NCBI GenBank assembly: GCA_012934845.2
Contig: WNNJ02003809.1
Span: 1-64,000, forward strand
DNA: 64,000 nucleotides
Source: Pomphorhynchus laevis
Taxonomy: Eukaryota; Acanthocephala; Palaeacanthocephala; Echinorhynchida; Pomphorhynchidae
Reading direction: 5' to 3'
Under the pieces are notes generated by a model. The model did no database searches. It had not been told where the DNA came from and saw only the letters and a list, made by a program, of their open reading frames with translations. This document shows positions 40,367-51,840 of the stretch, one piece after another (position 1 is the first letter of the stretch; each line of letters opens with the position of its first letter). The translations under genes and the position numbers were made by a program.

Positions 40367-43282
40367 TCATGGGTACTGCAGCAACCACCATTCGTTCTCA
40401 TTTCGAATCAAGTTCTTTATATTGAATTTAAATTCATTGATTGTATGCACCGCAACGATATCAACTGGAAGACGATTCCAAATATTCACCGCTCGATGAG
40501 ACAGTCGGAAATGACGAGGGTATTTTCCGTGCTCATGTACTACTAGTACTTTCGAGTGCCCTCTGCGTCCATTCCGTTCATTGAATTCAACTCTATTTGC
40601 TGGAAAATTTTCATCTTTATTAACTAGTCGATACATAGCTAGAAGGTCGAAAAGAAGGAACCTTTCACGCACTGTCGGCATATTCAAACTTTTTATTCGT
40701 GCCTCATAGGGAAGATATCGTACCTGAGGACATAATTTCGTAAACCGTCGAAGTATGCGCTCTAATTGATCAAGTTCTGTACGCGTACACGGAAAGACTA
40801 CCGGCGACATATTCTATTATTGGTCTTATAAGAGCATTATATAAACGCACAACACAAACGGGAGATAAATCTTTAAAGCAATTTTTGACAATATAGGTCA
40901 TTCTTCTTGCTGCGTTACAAATCCTATCAGTGTTAGCACGTGTTTTCAGATTGTTTTGAACAATTATACCAAGATCCAGAATGGACTGCGTGGAAACAAC
41001 AAACTCATCGCCAATAAAATATTCTTGACTCACATTGCTATGACCTAATCTCATATGTGCACACTTTTTAATATTCAATGAAATTCCAGTGTTTAAAGAC
41101 CATCGATAAACAATGTTTAGGATATTTTGAAAGTCATTTCGATCCTTGTTGGTTTTAATCAATTTCCATACCTTTACATCGTCGGCAAAAGCTAAAACAC
41201 TACAATCCTCAATTAAATCTAGTAGCTGATTTATAAATATGTTAAACAACAAGGGTCCTAAGACTGATCCCTGTGGTACTCCTGAGGTGATAGGACGATA
41301 AGACGATAGGCATTGACCTACACGAACAGCAAAGGATCTATCTTTAAGAAAATCTTGAATCCAGCTTATAATGAAGCGATTGACTTTATAAGACTCAAGG
41401 GTGGAAATTAGCATTTTGTGGGGCACCCTATCAAAAGCCCGACTAAAGTCAAGAAATATTACGTCGATACAGTACCCGTTAGCAACATGTCCAACCCAAT
41501 CTTCGCGAGCATGTAATAAGTTTGTAAGACATGAACGCCGAGGGCGAAATCCATGCTGTGCATTATTGAGAATTCTTAGCGAACTCAAATGATCATATAT
41601 GCGTCTGTTTAGTATGCGCTCAATCACTTTGCATACAACACTAGTTAGACTTATTGCCCTATAGTTATTCGGATCATCTTTTTCACCATTTTTATAAATT
41701 GGTACTACAATCGCTTTTTTCCAGGCAGCAGGTAACTTCGAAATGCGCAAGCTCAGCTCAAATATGGAGGCTAATGGCTCAGCCAGAACAGGAGCAAGTA
41801 ACTTAAGAAGTTGGGGTGAATATCATCGGGGCCTGCCGCTGATGATCTAGATAACCTAGCCAATTCAACAAAAACCTCATGTGCTGTTATCGTTAAAACT
41901 GGAGAACCAATTTCTACCTGTTGTGATGCTGCATCTCCACATATGCTAGAGAAAGCATCTGGTGTCAGCTCAAAAGCGGATGCAAACAATTCTGCCATGC
42001 TGTCTGACGATGTAACTCGAGTGTTACCGTCTCTTAAAGATTAAATAGCTGATAGCAGAGCTCTGGATCCTTTCACATAAGCCCAAAATTTTTTTGGTTC
42101 TGTATCAATTTGTAAAGCTAATTGATCTTCAAAACTTTGCCTTTTTGTAATCTTAAGGCGATTTACGAAATTTCGGAACATTGTATACCGCTTTTTAAAA
42201 TTATTCTGATGACGGCTTAGTTCAAATAGACGATTCCTATGTTTGAGAGCATATCGCAATTCAGTGTCAAACCAAGGAGGGTATTTAGCTTTACTTTTTG
42301 GTAATCTACGGAGTGGTGCAAACTTATCTGCTAGAGATACTAAACCTGATTCAATAACATGCCACCTTACCTCAATGTCTTTACTAGCACAGTTGAATGA
42401 TGTTCTTAGTGCCGCCTCTCGTAATGAGTCTTCATCAATTTGTTGCCAAGATCTTTTCGACACTATCAAATTTTCCAGTTTTGGGATCATACACCTAGAA
42501 AAATAATTGAATAAGATCATGCAATGATCGCTCAATCCAATAGGACTCTGATAGCTCATATTACCCACACTTGTAATTAATTTGGAAAATACTAAATCTA
42601 GACAAGATTCCTGGTTACGCGCGAATCTGGTGGGCGACTGCACATGTTGCTCTAACATAAGATCATTTGTAAGAAAATTCCACAAATCCACATCTGACTT
42701 GGAAGAACTACTATCCAAAACATAATTCCCGATGTGACCAGCTGAGGGTATATTAAAATCGCCAACTAGTGGATATTCTTCAAGCTCAGAACATTGACTA
42801 ATTAGTGTAGAGAATTCATGGCTCAATACGGATGATTGCGGCGACCTGTAGCACACGGCAATACCTAAGGGACCTCCGAAGTGTGAAACAATGACTGAGA
42901 GAAACTCACACGTGCCCAGTTCATTTTTAAAATTACGAGTGGAAGTAATGTTTAAGGATGTCGTAATATATAGCGCAACACCTCCACCCTTCCGAGACTC
43001 TCTATCAGCTCTCACCAAATTATATCCCATAATAGCAATTAAACCATCGGGGATATCACGATGCAGCCATGTTTCAGTGAGAGCCAGGATCGCTGGTTTA
43101 TTTAAGATGACCCATGCCTTAAGTTCATCAAATTTTGGTAAAATACTCCTTAAATTAGTGTAGGCGACACTAATACCAGAAGCAGAGGGTAATTGAGTAG
43201 TAATGTTGGATGTGATATCAATGCGCGCTAGATTTCCTAATTGTAAAATGGAATCCCTCGAAGAACTCTCCAAACTCACCAA
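40367..43282 (-). pseudogene. LINE ORF2 (B3): endonuclease plus RT
   Basis: 43,282-42,041, 413 codons: VAYTNLRSILPKFDELK, ALTETWLHRDIPD, RKGGGVALYITTS, CYRSPQSS, LVGDFNIPSAGH, CLDLVFSKL and GLSDHCMILF. 41,998-41,771: SSAAGPDDIHPNFLSYLL. 41,750-40,770, 326 codons: [67 protein letters not shown] and VLAFADDVKVWK. 40,810-40,367: the C-terminal tail (RLSHRAVNIWNRLP). Two or three frame breaks; the catalytic residues are kept. Confidence 0.8.
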
Positions 43283-44405
43283 CGCACGAATGGTCGCTGA
43301 CGAACTACTCGAAAATTTCTTATCATTAGATCAGTCTCTCCATTCGATCTTCTAAATGCTAGATTAGCACGAGCATTATTAAGCAATAATCTTTCCTCAA
43401 CCGAGAGATCTTTAAAAATTTTTGTCGTCTTACCTTTCAAGCGATAACCTCTAGCTAAAACTGCTCTTGTATTATCTGCAGAATCAAATACTACTTTAAG
43501 TAATCGTGGTTTATGTTGTGCTTTTTTTACCAAGACGAAATAAGCTTTTGACATTGAAATTACGCGCAATATCATCTTCACCGTGAACGAATATATCCGG
43601 AAAGACCTTACGAATAGAAACTACGCCATCATCCGCACGGGTTTGAACGTTGTCTGCAGAAGATTCAGTGATGTTAGCAAAAATTACGCAATTATTTCTG
43701 TTTCTAGCACGATTCCTAATATTGATAATTTCAACAAATGTCTTATCTGTCAAATCCATTGGATTTCAGTTCATTTTCATTTCCGACTGCCACATCATTG
43801 CACACTCTATCATCGTCTCTTGTCTGCGTTCTACTTAAAGGCTGCTTCAATACATTCTTTGGTCGAACAGGAGTAGAAATCAATATATTGTGGTTCTTAG
43901 GACTGTGTTCCGCGAATATGTCAGATAAAGGTGAAGGCCATTTAGGAATATTCTCAGGTGTAACTTTATCCTTGTCGTTTGCCATCACAGTGCTGTCATT
44001 GATATTTCTTCTTTGTTTATACACCGTCCGTGAATGTTTATGTCCTCGTGTCCAAATGCGAGTCGAACTTGAAGCATCTATTACGTCTGGTTCCTTATTT
44101 GAATTGACGTGTAACGACATCGGCGTAGTGATTTTGCTCTGGCATATGCTAGATTCTTTGTCAATAATTTGTTCTTAAAACCTACGTGTCTTTAAGTTAA
44201 AATGAGCATTGTCCTTTGCTGATGTCAATGAACTACAAAATACGATTGACGCAGTACAAAAACCACATATGAATTTTCTTCTACTCAATGTATCAGCATC
44301 TTTATGTGGTACAGTTACTGTAGTCCAGACATTGCAACCATCACCATCACATCCTACTTGTCTTGATATGAATTCAGGAATGTCGTTTCCCTTACGTCTG
44401 CCCAT
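43276..44405 (-). pseudogene. LINE ORF1 (B3): PHD-like finger plus nucleic-acid-binding block
   Basis: ATG 44,405 (MGRRKGNDIP). The PHD-like finger is well kept: QVGCDGDGCNVWTTVTVP and KFICGFCTASIVF. The linker is at 44,120-43,743. The conserved block is spread over two frames: NNCVIFANITESSADN, DDGVVSIRKVFPDIF, FRLGKK (43,759-43,511) and KPRLLKVVFDSADNTR, YRLKGKTTKIFKDLS, TDLMIRNFRVVRQRPFVRW (43,581-43,276). Three frame breaks. It ends just inside the ORF2 frame. Confidence 0.75.
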
Positions 44406-44486
44406 AATTGTAATTGTATATGGTTATTGTGTATTTATGCGATTTTCTTCCAATATAGAAATATTGTTCCAATATAGATATACTTC

Positions 44487-46577
44487 ACAGCCTTACTCAA
44501 TTCTTCACTCTTTTCACTTCCTCTTAGCTATCTCCTTCCCGATGATCTCTGCATTCTGTTTGATTCTGAACTTACGTCAATCCTCAATAACCTTCTGCCT
44601 AGTCGACTTCGACGTTCTCAGCGCTTGCGCCATGCTCCCTGGTTCGATTCTGACTGTAGTCTTTCTAAGCGTCGACTCCGTCACACTTTTCGTATGTATA
44701 AACGCTTTCTTAAACGTTCTCCCAACTCACTCCCTACAAATCTTCATGATTCCTACTTTTCTCAAAACCGTTCATATTTCATTCTTATACGTACTAAACG
44801 TACTCTCTTTTGGCGAAATCAACTCGAGTCATCTTCCAACTCTAAATCTCATTGGAAAATCTTAAACTCAATTCTTTCACGATCATCTACCCCTTGTAAT
44901 ATAAATCCTGATGAATTTTCTTCTTATCTACAAACTAAGCTATCTAATTTACTTTCCCTACTACCCATAGCCCCCTTGTACCCACTCTTCTCTTTAAATA
45001 CTTCCCTCCCAGAACTATTCCACCTTCTTCCCGTTTCGTCTGATGAAGTTTCTTCGGTTCTGCTGTCAACATTGTTCAACTCATCCATCCGTAGCCGTAC
45101 ATTTCCTTCCATCTGGAAATGCGCCACTGTTCGTCCTCTCATCAAAAAGCAATCTCTCGACTCCTCACTACCATCTTCGTACCGTCCTATTTCACTTCTC
45201 CCAACCCTCTCTAAACTCCTTGAGCGTATCGTTCTTAAGCAAGTTAATATATATCTCTTTTCCTCTAACCTATTTCCTCCCTTCCAGGCCGCTTTTCACT
45301 CTAATCACTCTACCGAAATTGAATGTCTTAAAGTTTATAACGACTTACTCATATCGCGCGATCATAAATTATGTAGTGCATAGTTTCTCTTGATCTATCG
45401 TCTGCTTTTGACATCGTCGATCACTCGATTCTTCTCCATCGCCTTCGTCATGATTATGGCTTCTCTTTACCCACTGTATCATGGTTTTCTTCATATCTAT
45501 CAAACCGTACATTTCGCGTCTATTCTAACTCTTCTCTCTCCCATCCTTCGTCCATTCCGTCCGGTGTTCCACAAGGCTCCGTATTAGGCCCTATGCTTTT
45601 CTATATTCTTCTCGGTGATTTGTCTTCGATTTCTCATAAATTTAACTTCCATGTTATGCAATATGCAGATGACATTCTCATCTATGCTCATGCACCTGTT
45701 TATCGTATTCACGATCTTAGTGTTTCTGCTTTAGACTGTCTTGTCTCAATTTCCAATCATCTTTCTTCCCTTCGCCTTTCTCTGAATCCTGATAAATCCA
45801 AAATTATGTTGATCCTACCTCGACGCCTAGGCTTTGAACCTCCCTCCGTATCATTAAATTCTACAATTCTTTCTATCGTTGATAATCTCGTTTTCCTAGG
45901 CTTCCATTTTGACAACCGACTTTCACTTAAACCTTTCGTTAGAGATAAAGTACGCTCATCTACCTTGATACTCCGCAACCTCCGTCAAGTTCGTAGATTG
46001 ATCGATTTCCCTTCTTGTATGACTCTCATATCATCTCTCCTTTTTTCTAGACTCGATTATTGTCTTAGTCTATTTTCCAACTCACCTAAATCCACTCTTC
46101 TTCCCCTACAACGCATCGTCAACGCAGCTGTCCGAATTCTCCTCAGTCTTCGTCGTTTTGATCATACATCCTACCATCTTGCTTCTCTCGATTTACCTAC
46201 AATTTATTGTCGTGTTCAAATTCGTCTTCTTATCGTTGCTTTCCGCCTTGTAACTTTTCATACCCCTTCATTTCTCAACCTTCCTTTCTTGATAATTATC
46301 GTCCTGTTTACCGTTCATTGCGTTCCTGTAATTCCCTTCTTTTACATGTCCCAAACTACTCTACCTCCTTTGGACTCCGCTCCTTCCTGGTGGCTGCTCC
46401 TCTATCGTGGAATCATCTGCCCATTCATATATGCCAATCAACTTCCCTGCCGTGCTTCAAACGACAAATCCGATCCCATTTTAACAATTTATCTGCTTGA
46501 CTTTCTCATTTTTGTTTGTGGACTTGTAAGCGTACAGCTTGTACGCATTTGCCACATTAAATAAATTTGTATTATTA
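44487..46577 (+). mobile_element. A-prime LINE copy 2, 5'-truncated
   Basis: A plus-strand near-identical copy of 20,735-22,917. It starts mid-ORF2 and ends with the same hairpin (GCGTAC-agctt-GTACGC, 46,530-46,546) and TTATTAT tail. It lacks 84 bp present in copy 1 (21,319-21,402). It keeps the correct TA-run length where copy 1 is shifted. Confidence 0.85.
44490..46500 (+). pseudogene. A-prime ORF2 copy 2: RT and C-terminus
   Basis: 44,625-45,383 is open (RHAPWFDSDCSLSKRRLRH, PSSYRPISLLPTLSKLLER) but lacks 28 residues that in copy 1 include SPSDPIPTHLLKN, an in-frame loss of the first RT block. A one-base loss near 45,377 shifts the frame; beyond it 45,390-46,200 encodes [36 protein letters not shown] and LGFHFDNRLSLKPF. 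Another shift near 46,290 precedes the end (RQIRSHFNNLSA). Confidence 0.8.
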
Positions 46578-46690
46578 TACTTCCGTTGAAGTAATCGTTA
46601 AAGTAATCGTTGTAATCGATGTAATCGATGTAATCGTTGTAAACGTTGAAATCGTAGTAATCGTTGAAGTAATCGTAACACCCAGTATTG
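46577..46690 (+). repeat. Irregular GTAATCGTT tandem array
   Basis: About ten imperfect units of GTAATCGTT or GTAATCGAT, some extended by GAA or AAA, directly after the TTATTATA tail of A-prime copy 2. The position matches that of the 13-bp minisatellite after copy 1, but the unit is different. Confidence 0.8.
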
Positions 46691-46940
46691 TATAATACTA
46701 TCGAATATTGTGTATATTAATCTCTTAAACTTTTTTAGGTGTATATTACTATGATTCGTTCATTAATACTGTATGGGTACCCATCTTTTTATAGTGCGGT
46801 TTAAACAGAAATTCGTATATTCGGACCTGTTGTAAAACGTTTTTCAAGGCTGATATGTAGAGAACTAGATGAAGCCGACATTTTATTTAGTAAATCATTT
46901 TAGAAAAAGGCCAATGAAGTTTTCCAAACAAAAATGTTTG
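46690..46940. other. Repeat scraps: reversed A-type 5' sequence and a LINE C-terminal fragment
   Basis: 46,690-46,745 in reverse reads CACCTAAAAAAGTTTAAGAG and ATTAATATACACAAT, matching words of the A-prime 5' region near 18,374-18,425. 46,752-46,940 on the plus strand encodes IRSLILYGYPSFYSAV and KRFSRLICRELDEADILFS, a style typical of LINE C-termini. Both are short and decayed. Confidence 0.4.
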
Positions 46941-46997
46941 TAGAAACAATTTTACTCTGATCACTTCACAATCAAACTTAACCTTACAACAAAATTA

Positions 46998-48373
46998 CGT
47001 TTGAAATCAAATCAACAGGATGCGACATATGGACAGCTGTCAATGTTCCATCCTGTCTGACGAAATCGCTACTGTCTAGGGATTTTGTTTGTGGGTTCTG
47101 TGCCTCCGAATTGCTCTCCTTGTTGTTCAAGGGCCATTGTGACGAGCAAGTATCAATAAATGCTTTAAAGAGGAACGCAGATTCAAACAGTCACAACGAT
47201 GGGGAAGATCATAGTATTAACGAACCAGAACGGAGTTCAGAAGCGTTCAGAAAGTCAAGCAGCTCGTCGTCAGGGATTGATGATGTTTCGGCCACTCCAA
47301 AATTATCTGAGATAGGAACCAATAATGCTATTCATGTACTCAATCATTCTCTCACGCAGCAGTCGAAGTTAGAAATGAGCGATCGTTCAATCATACCCTT
47401 CAATAACAATTCAACTCAATGCTTCGTTAGGGATGCATTGCATGAGACTAATGTGATGGATTACTCCTTCAAACAACTTCCTGTTTTGGATTCTATTGTT
47501 CATCCCCATATATTGGACTCGAGCAGCGTCGGTCTTGATGTAGATGACAAATGTTCCGCCCTCAAGCATGCGAATGTTGATTTGTCAACTCCTGTTAACA
47601 CTTCCTCGGGCAGTGATTGTTCTCAAAACTGTCCTCTAGGTAGTGATTGTAGTGAGCGTCCTTGTGCTTACCCGCAGCTACTGCATCCCCGCTGCAGTTT
47701 ATGTGTTGCTCTAGTAGCCCCGTTAATTGAGAGCGTTAAGGATCTTGCAAAGGCTAGTCAGATTATAGTTAGGCCTATAGATAATCTACGACAGATGGTT
47801 AGCCTTTTAAATAATAAACAACATGCAGTGATTCCCCCAAATCATCGACGGCCATCGATTACCCCTGAGACTCATTCTTCATTAGTTCCGTCTGCTAGCC
47901 CTAAACAATTTAGCTCTAGACAATTTAACTCCAGAAGAGAGTTAAACGTTATCGTGAGCGGTGTTGAAGAATCTCTCAGTAACAATCCCCAAAGTAGACT
48001 GGATGACGATATCGTGCATCTTCGCGCAGTGTTTTCTAAGATTTTTCTCCAGAGCGATGTGGATGTTGCGAAGTGTCTTAAAGTTCGAAGAGTTTTTCGT
48101 CTAGGCAAGAAACTTTCAGATAGACCTAGACTTTTAAAAGTTGTTCTAGACTCAAAAGATCATGTTGACTTCCTACTCAAGCATGCATTTAGATTATCGC
48201 GCTCTGATTTTCATTTACTCCGTGATTTATCTCCTGCAGATCGTTTGAGAAGACACGAGGCTTTCAACGAGCTGCATCGACGGCTGGAAAATGGTGAGTG
48301 CAACCTATGTGTCCGGAATTTTCGGGTGGTCAAGTGGCGTCCGACTGTCCGGTGGCATCCCTTACTTCTGTAG
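46998..48373 (+). CDS. LINE ORF1 protein (B4)
   Basis: The frame is open from about 46,998. It begins within the PHD-like finger: STGCDIWTAVNVPSC and SRDFVCGFCASELLS; an upstream TAA and lack of an in-frame ATG show that the start is lost. After a Ser/Asp/Asn-rich linker with a second Cys cluster (CSQNCPLGSDC, CSLCVAL at about residues 185-235), the conserved block reads RRELNVIVSGVEESLSNN, SRLDDDIVHLRAVFSKIF, FRLGKKLSDRPRLLKVVL, FRLSRSDFHLLRDLSPADR and NLCVRNFRVVKWRPTVRW. Expected to bind LINE RNA; the stop at 48,371 lies 67 bases into ORF2. Confidence 0.75.
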
Positions 48374-51282
48374 AGTCAGACCTCTTTAGTAGTGATGGTT
48401 CGTGTGTAGGAAAACTAGTAGACTTCGATAGTGTCACCGAGCGTGTCAAATTTTCCCATTATTCGAACATTTTTGTCGGTTATTCAAATGTTCGTAGTCT
48501 CCTGGTTCAGTTCTCGGAAATTAAATTCATAGTTGCTTCGAAACGTTTTGATGTATTTTGTATAACCGAAACATGGCTACATTCTAACATTTAGGATGAT
48601 TGTCTTGCCATCCCTAACTATTTTCTAATACGTTCGGGTCACTCGTGTGGTAAACGTGGAGGTGGGGTAGCCGCCTATGTGCGAAATAGTCTCCTGGTAT
48701 CGAATATCTCGGCTTTTCGCGACGATATTGGTTATTCCTTTGAAGGTCTTGCTTTTACACTGGGAAATGGTCAACGATCCCGATTCTGCGTTCTTTACCG
48801 TTCTCCGTCCTATGAATTAAGATTTGACTCTCTTAAACCACATTTGCTGAGTTTATCTTCGTATCCTCTGATTTTGCTCCTGGGTGACTTCAATATCCCC
48901 CAAATAGACTGGAAAAATAGTCATTCACGACCAATTCACGGAATTGGGAAAGTACTGAGTGACTTTCTGTTACTTGAGATGCTACTAGTTCAACATATTA
49001 AAGAACCTACTTGTGTGACAGGGACGCCTTCTATTCTCGATTTGGTCTTTACTAAGTGTTTGGGTGACGTTTCAGGTGTTCGTTATGACGCACCAATTGG
49101 CAATAGCGATCACTGTGTACTCTCTATGCGGCTGTCGCTGTTCAACAGAGCCTCACAAAACTCTAATTTTAAAAAACGTTGTTGGGTAGGTGTTGATGCT
49201 AGTCAACTAGCTGCAAGCTTCCCAAAAGGTATCTGTGATAGTCTTCGTATCCACTTCGGTTTGGAGGTTCCTGTAGTCTTTGATCTGCTCCATGATGAAT
49301 TGATGCGAATTTCTGATATCTTTGCTCCGCTACGTGCCTGCAAGTTCAAGCATGGACATCCTCCTTGGTTCGACAGAGAGCTTCTTGATGCTATAAGATC
49401 CCGCAACAAATTGTGGCGCGAATTTAGGCGTTCTTCTGCTTCAAAACGTGCCTACATCGACTCTCGGAACTTATGCAATCGGCTAAAATTTCAGAAACGC
49501 TATTCGTACGAAGATAGTATCGCCAGGGATGCATCTTTGAATCCTAGGAGGTTTTGGTCTTATGTAAGAAACAACAGAACACTTGTCGCCACAATTAGCT
49601 CAATCCAAACGCCAACTGAAACTTTGACCGATCCGTCTCTAATCGCCCAACATTTAGCTGATAGCTTCTTGGTACAGGCTTTGACCTCTAACAAACTGCA
49701 TGACTTTAGTTGGAAGTATGTTCCGGTTGCTCATCGGTGTTGTGTTCGTCCACTCAGAGTGGATGAGGTGTTGAACGAGGTAATGAAGCTCGATTCGTTT
49801 ACATCTCCGGGACCAGACAATATTGCCCCCTTCCTCGTCAAATCCCTAGCGAACGAACTGAGCAATGATTTAACTATGTTCTTCAGATACAGCTTAGATA
49901 CATCTTGGATTCCTGACAGTTGGAAGTGTGCAATTGTGGTGCCTATTCCCAAAAAGCATCCTGCTAGCTTTTGCGCGGACTTTCGGCCCATTAGCTTAAC
50001 TAGCGTATTCTGCAAACTTTTAGAAAGAATCATTGCTAGTAGAATCAGGGATCATTTGGATCGTAATCACATATTGGTTGAATCTCAACATGGTTTCAGG
50101 ATCGGACGTTCATGCTTTACTAACCTACTAACTGCGCGTGAAAAATGGGCTGATGCTCTGGGGGCTGGGTTTCAGGTTCATACAGTATTCCTTGATTTTT
50201 CGAAAGCTTTTGATAGGGTACCACACGACGGCATAGTGTCTTTACTGTATCACTATGGACTTCATTCATATATTTGTGAGTGGGTCAGGGAATTTCTATC
50301 GAATAGGTCTTTCCGAGTTTGTGTGGGGGGCGTGTTTTCTTATTCGGTAAATATTAATTCTGGCGTACCGCAGGGATCAGTCCTTGGCCCACTGCTCTTT
50401 ATAATCTTCATTAATGATCTGCTACTCCGCTTATCATGCTCTCATCTAGCGTTTGCAGACGATCTAAAGATTTGGTCGATCATTAGAAGTCCTGCTGATC
50501 GAGTATCGTTACAAAATGATCTAAACTCCCTGATCAAGTGGTGCGATTCTACCGGACTACGGTTGAATGTTGATAAATGTGTCCTCATGCAGCTAGGTCG
50601 CCCTATTGAAACTCTAAGGTACTTTATTGGAGATATGGTCTTAAAGGAAGTGTCTCATCATAAGGATTTAGGGATTATTGTCCATAGATCCTTGAAAACA
50701 AAGTTGAACACCGACTTCTTTCTAGGTAAAGCTACTAGGGCGTTATATTGTATTAAAAATGCATTCCTCAGGTTAAGCTGTCACATGTTTAAGAGGTTAT
50801 TCATCTCCATCGTCAGGCCACACTTGGAGTACTGCATTCAGGCTTGTTTCCCTGTCACTAAGCAAGAACTATTAGACCTGGAGTCTATTCTTAGGCGCGG
50901 ATCGAGGCTCTGTATTGGCTTAAGTGGTATTGACTATTATGTACGTCTAAGTCGTATTGGGATGTTGTCGGTACGTGAGAGGTTCATATCCTTGGAAATG
51001 CTATGTATATGGCATATGTCGAATGATGTGGTAGGTTATCCCACCGATGTAATCACTAGGCGGGTAGATCAGTTGCGGGGACATAGCAGAGTCTTGTATA
51101 AATTTAGATTTGGCAGATTACCAAAAGTGTATAGACTCTCAAGGAGAGGAATTAACATGTGGAATTCGTTGCCTGAGGAAGTCGTTGCAGCCCCCAGTTT
51201 GAGAACGTTTAAATCACGATGCTACAAATGGATACATGAACAATGCCGCCATTCAACACTACCACTGGAATACCCTAATTAG
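48307..51282 (+). pseudogene. LINE ORF2 (B4): endonuclease plus RT with a single in-frame stop
   Basis: The likely start is ATG 48,307 (MCPEFSGGQV), overlapping ORF1. Endonuclease: VGYSNVRSLLVQFSEIK, FCITETWLHSNI, then TAG at 48,592-48,594, then KRGGGVAAYVRNSL, VLYRSPSYE, LLGDFNIPQIDW, SILDLVFTKC and GNSDHCVLSM. Linker: [105 protein letters not shown] and LAFADDLKIWS. The C-terminus is complete (RLSRRGINMWNSLPEEVV). Apart from the stop no break is visible. Confidence 0.85.
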
Positions 51283-51385
51283 CTACGTTGACTGACCATT
51301 GCTTTTGTTTTATTTTTTTTATTATTTTTTTGGACTCTGCCTGAATAGCCTTTTGGCTTTGGTATGTATTGGAATAATAAAAAAA

Positions 51386-51695
51386 ACTACAACTACTTTT
51401 CGACAACGGTGCGATTCCTAAATAACGATAATCTCTAACACATTATTGCTTTACTTTCTTTTGTGAGCCTAATATAAATGACAAGAAGACATGTAATAAA
51501 AACATGTAATAAAAACATGTAATAAAAATATTACATGTTAAAAATATTTTAACATGAAATAAAAACTTTAATTATTATAAAATTATTAAAAATGTTAAAT
51601 TGATATATTATTAATATCAATTATATATTAATATTATAATATATATTAACATATATATTAATATCAATTATATTAAATTGATATCAATTTTATTA
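51386..51695. other. AT-rich interval without a gene
   Basis: Between the B4 and B5 3' ends (the two elements converge). It consists of short AT repeats, including AACATGTAATAAA units at 51,490-51,540 and repeated ATTAATAT words at 51,605-51,690. It probably derives from LINE tails and microsatellite growth. Confidence 0.6.
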
Positions 51696-51840
51696 AAAAT
51701 TGATATCACAAATAATATTAATAAATCACAAATAATATTAATAAAATTGATATCACAAATATTATTAATGTTTCAACAGCACATAAAAGCATGGCTTAAT
51801 TGGCTGGTTCACTGCAGAAAAAAAGAAAATAATAAAAGTA

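Larger units (their letters stand above)
40345..44475 (-). mobile_element. CR1-like LINE copy B3, near full length
   Basis: A minus-strand B-type element from a PHD-bearing ORF1 (ATG 44,405) to the end of ORF2 (40,367). ORF2 has a large intact endonuclease frame and a large RT frame separated by a short break. The 5' flank (44,405-44,475) is the presumed 5' UTR, followed directly by the truncated A-prime copy 2. Confidence 0.85.
46960..51385 (+). mobile_element. CR1-like LINE copy B4, almost intact
   Basis: A plus-strand B-type element. ORF1 is open for over 440 codons; ORF2 is open for about 990 codons with a single TAG. The 3' UTR (51,283-51,385) has T runs, the hairpin AGCC-tttt-GGCT (51,347-51,358) and an AATAATAAAA tail. 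Few mutations mark it as young. The 5' end is probably truncated or decayed, because the ORF1 start codon is missing. Confidence 0.85.
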
